From positions 163,349 to 227,348 of the forward strand of contig JANQQV010000018.1 in the NCBI GenBank assembly GCA_028284865.1: a DNA stretch of 64,000 nucleotides. Reading direction: 5' to 3'. Both the position numbers and the translations under genes were made by a program. Shown in pieces: positions 9,827-19,556 of this stretch. Source of the DNA: Rhodothermales bacterium (lineage in GTDB: Bacteria > Bacteroidota > Rhodothermia > Rhodothermales > UBA10348). Under the pieces are notes generated by a model. It worked only from the letters and a program-made list of their open reading frames with translations, was not told the DNA's origin and did no database searches. Numbering within the stretch: position 1 is the first letter of the stretch; each line of letters begins with the position of its first letter.

Positions 9827-9832
9827 TATACT
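9827..9832 (+). promoter_or_regulatory. Possible -10 element upstream of tonB
   Basis: TATACT lies about 50 bases before the tonB start, inside a 258-base gap after vanZ. The hexamer 17 bases upstream (TTCGAT) is a poor -35. This is a weak call, and these organisms may use different promoter consensus sequences. Confidence 0.25.
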
Positions 9833-9882
9833 CTACGTTCCGACCGATTTCGTGCCCTCCAGGCACTCAGCTCAGCACTACT

Positions 9883-10542
9883 ATGGCTCTCAAAAAGACA
9901 GATAAAGCCGACATCAAGCGGAGATACCCGCTGTATGTCGAGCTCGGAATGGTCATGACCTTGGCCGTTTTGATCGTTGCTTTCCGTCTGGACATGTCCG
10001 TCGACGATTCCTTCGATGTTCAGCTCGAAGAACAGGAAGTGGTACAGATGGAAGAAATCCAGCAGACTCAGCAAATCGAGAAACCACCGCCACCACCGCG
10101 TCCGCCGGTACCGGTTGAGGTTCCCAACGATGAGGTTCTCGACGATGTCGAGCTTGACCTGGACGTTTCCCTCGATCTCGACGAAATGGTAGACCTCCCG
10201 CCTCCGCCACCACCGGCTGAGGAAGAGGAAGAAGAAGAGCCGGAAATCTTCGTCATCGTGGAGCAGTCTCCTGAGCTTATCGGTGGTCTCGCCGGTCTGC
10301 AGAAGAAGATCCGCTACCCGGAGATTGCAAAGAAAGCCGGCGTCGAAGGCCGTGTGTACCTGCAGTTCGTCGTTGACGAGCAGGGCAACGTCCACGATCC
10401 AATCGTCACCCGCGGCATCGGTGCCGGATGTGACGAGGAAGCCATCCGAGCCATTCTCGAAGCCAAGTTCAAGCCGGGCAAGCAGCGCGGTAAGGCCGTG
10501 AAGGTGAAGATGTCATTGCCGATCACGTTCAAGCTGAAATGA
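9883..10542 (+). CDS. tonB: TonB-family energy transducer
   Basis: Couples the proton-motive force of the inner membrane to outer-membrane receptors. It has the classic layout: a short cytoplasmic N-terminus, one membrane helix at about residues 20-38, a long Pro- and acid-rich periplasmic spacer (PPPPPRPPVPVEV, then alternating Asp/Leu and a run of glutamates), and a C-terminal TonB domain at about 135-219 with GVEGRVYLQFVVDEQGNV. The TonB receptor at 49-52 kb could be one client, although no ExbB or ExbD gene lies in this window. Its stop overlaps the next start as ATGA. Confidence 0.93.
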   Translation: MALKKTDKADIKRRYPLYVELGMVMTLAVLIVAFRLDMSVDDSFDVQLEEQEVVQMEEIQQTQQIEKPPPPPRPPVPVEVPNDEVLDDVELDLDVSLDLDEMVDLPPPPPPAEEEEEEEPEIFVIVEQSPELIGGLAGLQKKIRYPEIAKKAGVEGRVYLQFVVDEQGNVHDPIVTRGIGAGCDEEAIRAILEAKFKPGKQRGKAVKVKMSLPITFKLK

Positions 10543-11270
10543 GCGAGCCGGCCAGAAAGCTTTCAGAAGAAGGGGCGGAGCGCGAAGCGCGCCGCCCCTT
10601 TTCTTCTTTCTTCAAGCGGGTCTTTGGTAGGTCCGACGATGCCGCTGTGGAATCAAGCGAGCCGCGTCGATCGCACGAAGAGCCCGAGCCTGAAGAAAAA
10701 CCGGAAGAGTTCTGGAATCCCAAAGAGGGTTCGCCTCAAATGGAAGCGGTCCGTCCCATGCGGCCGCAGTTTCCTGTATGGAAGAAAGAGTATCCAGGTC
10801 TGACCGCTGAAGACATTGACCTGGAGGATGATGACTGGTTGCGACATCAGTCCGTGGACCAGAATCACCCATACTCGGACGCACCGCCTACCGCAACGTC
10901 CAACAATGGGGAGCAACACCCGTCGGACGCGCAAAATCCCGGGTTTTCAACGTTCCCAGAAGAGCAGAGGGGCGGATTTGTCCCCTCAGGGGATCCATAC
11001 CCTCCCCATCTTCGAAAGCTTGAGCCGATTGCCACCATGGAACCACAGCCTGAACGTCAAGAAAATCTCGATGCCGTCGTCGACCGGCTGCTCAGGGACA
11101 AGGACTTCCTCTTGGCTGAAGAGTTGAAGCACAAGGCCGAAGAGATCAATCAGCTCCTGGTACAGGCACAGCGCCAGAAGATGAAAGTGGAGCTGTCAGT
11201 TTCCGAATTGGAAAGCCGTCCTGGCAACAAAGTCTCCTGGCTCGACGTGCGCATCTTCAAAGAGATCTGA
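10539..11270 (+). CDS. Unknown acidic, low-complexity protein coupled to tonB
   Basis: I do not recognise this 243-residue protein. There is no signal peptide or membrane helix. Residues 1-160 are rich in Glu, Pro, Arg and Ser and are probably disordered. Residues 170-243 are predicted helical (LDAVVDRLLRDKDFLLAEEL and on) and end in a conserved-looking block around SWLDVRIF. It overlaps tonB by four bases, so translation is probably coupled. A terminator-like hairpin lies inside codons 11-20. A later start, for example Met68, is possible, although the overlap favours the one given. Confidence 0.6.
   Translation: MSEPARKLSEEGAEREARRPFSSFFKRVFGRSDDAAVESSEPRRSHEEPEPEEKPEEFWNPKEGSPQMEAVRPMRPQFPVWKKEYPGLTAEDIDLEDDDWLRHQSVDQNHPYSDAPPTATSNNGEQHPSDAQNPGFSTFPEEQRGGFVPSGDPYPPHLRKLEPIATMEPQPERQENLDAVVDRLLRDKDFLLAEELKHKAEEINQLLVQAQRQKMKVELSVSELESRPGNKVSWLDVRIFKEI
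10570..10604 (+). terminator. Terminator-like GC hairpin with T-rich tail inside the start of a CDS
   Basis: AAGGGGCGG and CCGCCCCTT form the outer stem, GCGC-GAA-GCGC the inner stem with one A/G mismatch between them, and TTCTTC follows the stem. It begins 28 bases after the tonB stop, where a terminator would be expected, but lies within the coding sequence of the overlapping downstream gene. It could attenuate expression of that gene relative to tonB. Confidence 0.55.
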
Positions 11271-11309
11271 TCCCGAGATCAATCTCCAACGGCCGTAAAG
11301 CGTCCAGCC

Positions 11310-12566
11310 TCAGCGCATCTCGTTTCGGACGATCTCGCCGCCCTTCATGACCAGCATCACGTTTCGCACTGCGGAGACGTCATCGGCTGGATTTCCACTC
11401 ACGGCGACCAGATCGGCAAGAAGCCCCTCCTTTACCCGTCCTCGATCCGATAGGTGAAACGTATCGGCATTCAATGAGGTGGTCGCTCGCAATACGTCGA
11501 GAGGAGTCATTCCGTACTCCACCATCAATTCCATCTCCCAGGCGTTATCCCCGTGGTCGTAGACGCCAACGTCTCCACCCATTCCGATTTTCACGCCTAT
11601 CTCCATGGCTTGTCTGAAAATCGTCTTCTTGTTTGCAATGCGAGCGGGATCCGGGTCGATTCCTTTTCGCCAGCCATTGTAACCCATGATGGCCTCGACT
11701 GCTGCCAGTGTCGGATACCAGACAACGCCACGCGCGGCCATCATTCCAAAGATCTGTTCGGTCGCTCCGTCACCGTGCTCAATGGTCTCGACACCGGCCA
11801 TGATCGCACGACGCATCCCCTCCTCCGTAGCGGCATGTGCAACGAGTGGCCGGCCACTTGACGCCGTGATTTCCCGCATCAGGGTCAGTTCTTCCAACGT
11901 GAAGCTCGGCATGGCTTCTCCATTGGGGCCCCAGCGATAGTCTGCGTACACCTTGATGAAATCCGCTCCGTTTCCGATCTGCGTTCGGGTCTCCCGAATC
12001 AGATCGTCCACACCGTCGGCGGCATGCGCACCCAATGGTTGCCCGACCTCGGGATGGAATCCCTTCGGACCATAGCTACCCGTTGCCACTATCGCTGGAC
12101 CCGCCACAAGCAGGCGCGGACCTTGAATCACGCCCTTTTCGATGGCCGCCTTCACTCCGACATCGGCATAGGCCGCTCCCTCAGATCCAAGATCACGAAG
12201 CGTTGTGAACCCCGCCATCAGCGTCGCTTCGGCATGCACGGCTGCCCGGATCGCCCGTTCAGCCCTTGATTCCTTGAGGACCTGGTCGTTCCAGTTCGTC
12301 TCGTCATACGGATGCAGCAGCAGGTGGCCATGCCCCTCAATCATCCCGGGAAGCAACGTGGCTCCCGGCAGGTTCATCTGCTCGTCTGCCTGATCAACCA
12401 GATCCGATACGGGACCAACCGCGGCAATGACCTCGCCGTCCACGAGGACTGCCCAATCCTCGTGCATCTCCTCACCGTCAAATACCCGATCCGGAACCAG
12501 TAGCGTCTGCGCCACGGCCGGGCTGACCAGGACAAGAAGCATGGTGAGAATGAGAGTCGAGCGCAT
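11310..12566 (-). CDS. Secreted metal-dependent amidohydrolase (imidazolonepropionase-like)
   Basis: A 418-residue TIM-barrel hydrolase with a Sec signal (residues 1-20, cleavage after AVAQ). Metal ligands are recognisable: H79 and H81 in EGHGH, a lysine in FIKVYADY, then histidines in VAHAATEEG and ETIEHGDG and an aspartate in MGGDVGVYDHG. This pattern matches periplasmic amidohydrolases annotated as imidazolonepropionase-like or Xaa-Pro dipeptidase. The substrate is not predictable, but cyclic or N-acyl peptides are likely. The start at 12566 is supported by GGAGG five bases upstream. It is divergent from the desulfurase-like gene. Confidence 0.87.
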   Translation of the reverse strand: MRSTLILTMLLVLVSPAVAQTLLVPDRVFDGEEMHEDWAVLVDGEVIAAVGPVSDLVDQADEQMNLPGATLLPGMIEGHGHLLLHPYDETNWNDQVLKESRAERAIRAAVHAEATLMAGFTTLRDLGSEGAAYADVGVKAAIEKGVIQGPRLLVAGPAIVATGSYGPKGFHPEVGQPLGAHAADGVDDLIRETRTQIGNGADFIKVYADYRWGPNGEAMPSFTLEELTLMREITASSGRPLVAHAATEEGMRRAIMAGVETIEHGDGATEQIFGMMAARGVVWYPTLAAVEAIMGYNGWRKGIDPDPARIANKKTIFRQAMEIGVKIGMGGDVGVYDHGDNAWEMELMVEYGMTPLDVLRATTSLNADTFHLSDRGRVKEGLLADLVAVSGNPADDVSAVRNVMLVMKGGEIVRNEMR

Positions 12567-12682
12567 GGGAGCCTCCGTGAGTGGATACGACGTCAGGATA
12601 CCCAAACCGCGGACGCTCGGCAAGAAATACGCTGCACCGCCAATCGTACATTCCGTCATTCTGATCCCCAGCCCGAACACCC

Positions 12683-13921
12683 ATGCCATACGATATCGAT
12701 CTCATCCGCAGCGAATTCCCTTCTCTCGCAGTGACGGATGACAACCAAGCCCGCGTGTATTTCGACAACCCGGGCGGTACCCAGATTTGTCAGCGATCCA
12801 TCGATCGCATGAACGACTATCTGGTTCGGGCGAACACGAATACGCACGGACCCTTCATCACGTCCCGGTTGACCGACCACTTGATCGAAGAGACCCACGA
12901 GGCCCTGGCTGATTTCGTGGGGGCTTCCGATCCGGGAGAAATCGTGTTCGGACAGAACATGACAACCCTGACACTCCATCTGTCACGGTCGATTGGACGC
13001 ACCCTGGGGCCTGAAGATGAGGTCGTGGTCACTCGGATGGATCATGACGCCAACATCAGCCCCTGGCTGTTGATGGCTCGTGACGCCGGATGTACTGTTC
13101 GCTGGATCGACTTTGATCCGTCTACCTATCGGTACGATCTCGCCTCAATTGATGCAGCAATCACCTCGAAAACCAAGCTGGTAGCCGTCAATTACGCTTC
13201 TAACGCGATCGGGACGGTCAACGACGTTGCCATGGTGGTTGAGCGTGCCCATGCTGTTGGCGCCTTGGTCTACGTCGACGCTGTACAGTTCGCGCCTCAC
13301 TTCCTGACCGACGTGAATGCCATCAACTGCGATTTCCTGACATGTTCGGCATACAAGTTTTACGGTCCCCATCAGGGACTAGTTTGGGGACGACGCGAAC
13401 TGCTCGAATCACTCGAACCCTACAAAGTCCGTCCGGCCGACAACACGCTCCCGAGCCGTTTCGAGACGGGCACGCAATCACACGAGGGGATGGCGGCCAC
13501 ACTGGGCGCGATCGATCACTTTGAATGGATCGGGGCGACGATGGGCGGCGGTGGCGAAACCCGCCGAGACCGCTTGACCTCCGGCTTCAAGGTGATGGCG
13601 GAATACGAGAAAGACTTGTGCCAACACCTGGTTGACGGCCTGTTGGCGATTCCCGGTGTCACCGTCCATGGATTGACGGCCAGTGAGGACATGTCTGATC
13701 GTGTGCCGACTGTGGGCATCGTCAAAGCAGGCGAACATCCCGATGCCATGGCAGAAAAACTGGCAGCCGCAAACATCTTCGTCTGGCCGGGTCACTACTA
13801 CGCCATCGAAGTCATCGAGCGGCTGGGTCTCACGGATGCCGGAGGCATGCTTCGCATCGGGCTTGGGCAGTACAACACACGAGAAGAAGTAGACGCACTA
13901 TTGAACGTCCTGGACAGCTGA
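12683..13921 (+). CDS. Cysteine desulfurase-like PLP enzyme (class V aminotransferase fold)
   Basis: A fold-type I PLP enzyme of 412 residues. The Schiff-base lysine is K225 in SAYKFYGPH, the PLP ring-nitrogen aspartate is D199 in YVDAVQ, and H121 in RMDHDAN stacks on the cofactor. The YFDNPGGT N-terminal motif and NTNTHGPF fit the family often called cysteine-desulfurase-like (TIGR01976). The substrate is not established. There are no Fe-S assembly genes nearby, so it is probably not the housekeeping IscS or SufS. Confidence 0.87.
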   Translation: MPYDIDLIRSEFPSLAVTDDNQARVYFDNPGGTQICQRSIDRMNDYLVRANTNTHGPFITSRLTDHLIEETHEALADFVGASDPGEIVFGQNMTTLTLHLSRSIGRTLGPEDEVVVTRMDHDANISPWLLMARDAGCTVRWIDFDPSTYRYDLASIDAAITSKTKLVAVNYASNAIGTVNDVAMVVERAHAVGALVYVDAVQFAPHFLTDVNAINCDFLTCSAYKFYGPHQGLVWGRRELLESLEPYKVRPADNTLPSRFETGTQSHEGMAATLGAIDHFEWIGATMGGGGETRRDRLTSGFKVMAEYEKDLCQHLVDGLLAIPGVTVHGLTASEDMSDRVPTVGIVKAGEHPDAMAEKLAAANIFVWPGHYYAIEVIERLGLTDAGGMLRIGLGQYNTREEVDALLNVLDS

Positions 13922-13943
13922 ACGCTCGGAGCCGCGAGCGCAA

Positions 13944-14231
13944 TCAGAGCGCAATGACGCCTTCGATCTCTCCCGCTGCACGATAGTAGCCAACGACCTC
14001 GTCGCTGCTTTCCACGTGAATGCGCATCGTTAAGCTCAGGTAGTTGCCCTTCTTGGAGGCCTTGACATCGATCTCATGTCCGTCAAAGACGGCTTTGAGT
14101 GATTCCAGCTCTGCTTTCGGCACGATGAACTTGAACAGATAAGTAGCCGGCCACTCGTTGTTGTCGTCGAGCAGCTGCTGGAAGTTGGTCCACCAGTTCG
14201 GATCGGTCAGGGGTAGCTTCTGAGGTGCCAT
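13944..14231 (-). CDS. DUF493 (YbeD-like) protein
   Basis: A 95-residue cytoplasmic protein of the DUF493 family: a small alpha-beta, ACT-like fold with WPATYLFKFIVPK near the start and a C-terminal helix ending in YYRAAGEIEGVIAL. YbeD itself has no firm function. The frame is open further upstream, but the ATG at 14231 (MAPQKLPL) gives the normal family length. It is convergent with the desulfurase-like gene, with 22 bases between stops that contain a 6-bp inverted repeat. Confidence 0.78.
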   Translation of the reverse strand: MAPQKLPLTDPNWWTNFQQLLDDNNEWPATYLFKFIVPKAELESLKAVFDGHEIDVKASKKGNYLSLTMRIHVESSDEVVGYYRAAGEIEGVIAL

Positions 14232-14375
14232 ACCGCACTTGGGAGATTGATGTCGGCGCCAGAATCGGCGCAGGCGCCTATACACCCTCGGATTGATTGT
14301 TGGTTTCGTGAATCACTCGTGACCCTACCGACGTATCTTTTCGTTCTCACCCGCAATCCAGCCATCACGACCGAC

Positions 14376-15437
14376 ATGCTTCCAGATTGGGCCCCGAATA
14401 TCCATCCCTTGATCGTCCACTTCCCTATCGCGCTGCTGTTTACGGCAGCGGCAGTGGACACGGTCGGAATGTTCATGCGCTCGAATGACTTCCTTCGAAA
14501 AGGAGCATTCAGCCTGTACCTGCTCGGATCCCTGGGTGTTGTTGCCGCCTGGTTCAGTGGTCGTCAAGCCGGTGATTCAGTCTTTCTGCCTACGGAGGCC
14601 AATGTCGTGTTGACCGAGCATGCGGATCTGGGTCAGTACCTGCTGATCTTTTTCGGCGTTTACGCCGTGATCCGACTCATCATGTTCGGACTGAGCCTGG
14701 AATCCCGAACGGCACTGCGCGGTGTTGTTTGGATTGTTGGGCTGGTCGGGATCGGGCTGACCTGGGTGACGGCAGATCACGGAGCCGAGTTGGTCTTCAA
14801 ACATGGAGCGGGCGTTCAGGCTGCGCAGGTCGAAGCACTGGTATTCACTCTCCCCGACTCATCAGAGACCTCCGGCCCGGTGATGAATGATGAGGGGGGA
14901 TGGACGCTCAAGCCAACACGTGCAGCTGTCTGGCTGGACGATATGACCGTCTATGGCAATGCTGACGGACTGGTCGCGTCTCTTCAGGATGGCGGTGAAC
15001 GTGGGGATGTCCTCGCCCTGACAGTCGAAGGCGATCCGGTCATGATCGTATTTGACCATTCGATGGCCTCCGTTCAGATCGATGCCCCCATGAATCTCGA
15101 TCGATTCGACGGCACGTTGATGATGGTCACACACGTCCAAGACGAAGAGAACTACTATTTCACTTCGTTCTCGGACGAGTCCGTCCGTCAAGGCGTCAGT
15201 GAGTCTGGAGACCTGATCCTGATGGACAATCAAGACTACACCCCTGCCGGATGGGTTACCTATCGGGCCGTCGCCGATCAGACTCACTTCCGAGCTTATG
15301 CCGATCAGCAGATGATCGCTCACGGTCACGGGGCTGATGGAGGTACGGGACCAGTCGGTATACGATTGAATGGCACCGGAACTGTGCTCATCGATTACAT
15401 CCAGACGGCTTCTCTGCGTCCGGGTCAGCCTCACTAG
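14376..15437 (+). CDS. DUF2231 membrane protein with a C-terminal lectin-like domain
   Basis: The N-terminal 130 residues contain four membrane helices and begin with PNIHPLIVHFPIALL, the hallmark of DUF2231, whose conserved His/Pro motif has been suggested to bind a metal or heme. Residues about 170-353 form a soluble beta-rich domain that resembles the concanavalin-like/DUF1080 fold (TVYGNADGLV, YYFTSFSDES, HFRAYADQQ, GIRLNGTGTVLIDYI). I chose the ATG at 14376 because it sits directly before the family motif. The combination suggests a membrane-anchored periplasmic binding protein; the function is unknown. Confidence 0.77.
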   Translation: MLPDWAPNIHPLIVHFPIALLFTAAAVDTVGMFMRSNDFLRKGAFSLYLLGSLGVVAAWFSGRQAGDSVFLPTEANVVLTEHADLGQYLLIFFGVYAVIRLIMFGLSLESRTALRGVVWIVGLVGIGLTWVTADHGAELVFKHGAGVQAAQVEALVFTLPDSSETSGPVMNDEGGWTLKPTRAAVWLDDMTVYGNADGLVASLQDGGERGDVLALTVEGDPVMIVFDHSMASVQIDAPMNLDRFDGTLMMVTHVQDEENYYFTSFSDESVRQGVSESGDLILMDNQDYTPAGWVTYRAVADQTHFRAYADQQMIAHGHGADGGTGPVGIRLNGTGTVLIDYIQTASLRPGQPH

Positions 15438-15438
15438 T

Positions 15439-16653
15439 TCAGGGACGGAGCAACCAGCCCGCCCATAGTCCGGATAGCACAGTCAATCCACCGATGGCCT
15501 TGATGGCACCTTCGGGTCCAACGGAGTCGGCCAATAGTCCTGCAAGGACGGCGCCCACCACGTAGCCACCGTCACGCCAGAGCCGATAGACTCCGAGCGC
15601 AGATGAGCGCCAGGCGGGAGCGGCGTGGTCCGAGATGACAGCCAGCAGTGTCGGATACACGAGCGCGGTTCCTATGCCCATGCCGACCATGGCGATGGCG
15701 TAGGTCGGCAAGTCATTGGCTGAGAGCAAGAACAGAATGCTGATCCCCTGAAGGACCATTCCGGCGGTGATGGGCCCTCTGCGTCCCACGCGATCTGACC
15801 ATCCTCCTGTGAACAATTGACCCACGCCCCAGATGAGCGGATAAATCGCCAACAGCCAGGCTGAATGCCCTGTGGAAATCCCGACCTGCAGGAAGAAAAT
15901 CGGCAGAAGGCCCCAGGCCAGTCCGTCGTTCAGGTTGTTCACCAGCCCCGCCTGCGAGGCCGCATGCAGATGGCGTTCCTTCCAGGAAACGCCTTTGAAA
16001 ATGGCCGCCCAAGAAAGCGTCTCTTCTTCAGTTCCGTCGTGCGCGTCTTGCTCCAGTGCCACGTGATCCATCGTGTCCCGGATGAACAGCATGGACACGA
16101 CCAGCCCGGTCACTGCCAGCCCGGCTCCCAGCGCGAATGTCCACTCCGCATGACCTGCGGCCAGCCAGAATCCGGATACCAGAGCTGCGAGCGATACCGC
16201 TGCATAGCCGGCGCTTTCATTGATGCCCAAAGCCAGACCCCGCTGTTTCGGGCCGACCAGGTCGATCTTCATCACGACTGTCATGGTCCACGCGAATCCC
16301 TGATTCAATCCCAGCAAAGCGTTTGCTGCCACCACCCACGCCCAGGATGGCGCCCAAAGCAGCATCAGCGGAACGGGAATTCCCAACAACCAGCCGAGAA
16401 TCAGCAATCGCTTACGGCCGGCTCGCTCCGCGAGCCGGCCGGCCACGGTATTGGCCAGCGCCTTCGCCAATCCAAAGGTGACGATGAACGAGAGCGCGGC
16501 CACATAGCTCTCCACTCCCCAACGAGAACTGGCCAGAACAGGCAGGATCACCCGCTCGAGACCGACCATCGCGCCCACAAACGCATTGACGACCACCAAG
16601 AGGACAAACTGCGCCAGATTGGCGCGAAGTCCGAGGCGGGGTGAGTCCGTCAT
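15439..16653 (-). CDS. MFS transporter
   Basis: A 404-residue major facilitator superfamily protein with about 12 membrane helices. The loop between helices 2 and 3 carries the MFS motif in modified form (GRLAERAGRKRLL), and a second copy, GGWSDRVGRRG, sits in the C-terminal half. The HAEWTFALGAGLAVTG region and overall layout resemble drug/metabolite exporters, but the substrate cannot be assigned. It is convergent with the preceding gene, with one base between the stops. Confidence 0.85.
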   Translation of the reverse strand: MTDSPRLGLRANLAQFVLLVVVNAFVGAMVGLERVILPVLASSRWGVESYVAALSFIVTFGLAKALANTVAGRLAERAGRKRLLILGWLLGIPVPLMLLWAPSWAWVVAANALLGLNQGFAWTMTVVMKIDLVGPKQRGLALGINESAGYAAVSLAALVSGFWLAAGHAEWTFALGAGLAVTGLVVSMLFIRDTMDHVALEQDAHDGTEEETLSWAAIFKGVSWKERHLHAASQAGLVNNLNDGLAWGLLPIFFLQVGISTGHSAWLLAIYPLIWGVGQLFTGGWSDRVGRRGPITAGMVLQGISILFLLSANDLPTYAIAMVGMGIGTALVYPTLLAVISDHAAPAWRSSALGVYRLWRDGGYVVGAVLAGLLADSVGPEGAIKAIGGLTVLSGLWAGWLLRP

Positions 16654-16834
16654 GTGATTGATCGAATGGGTGAAGAAGAGGGCATTCTACGGCACGCGAG
16701 ACCCGCCTGCTGCCATGATGTCAGCCAAATCGGCTTGGTATGCTTTTCGCTACGTAAGTGGAAGCACGATTATCGCCCGAATGCTGCCATTTCGTCTGAA
16801 TTGCGCCAGCGGGCACAACACGGTCGAGAGAGCC

Positions 16835-19540
<2,706 letters not shown>

Positions 19541-19556
19541 GCTGATTGACAGCGGC

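Noticed and set aside
13923..13940. CGCTCG/CGAGCG hairpin between convergent genes
   Set aside because: The stem is only 6 bp and there is no T-rich tail on either strand, so I did not call a terminator.
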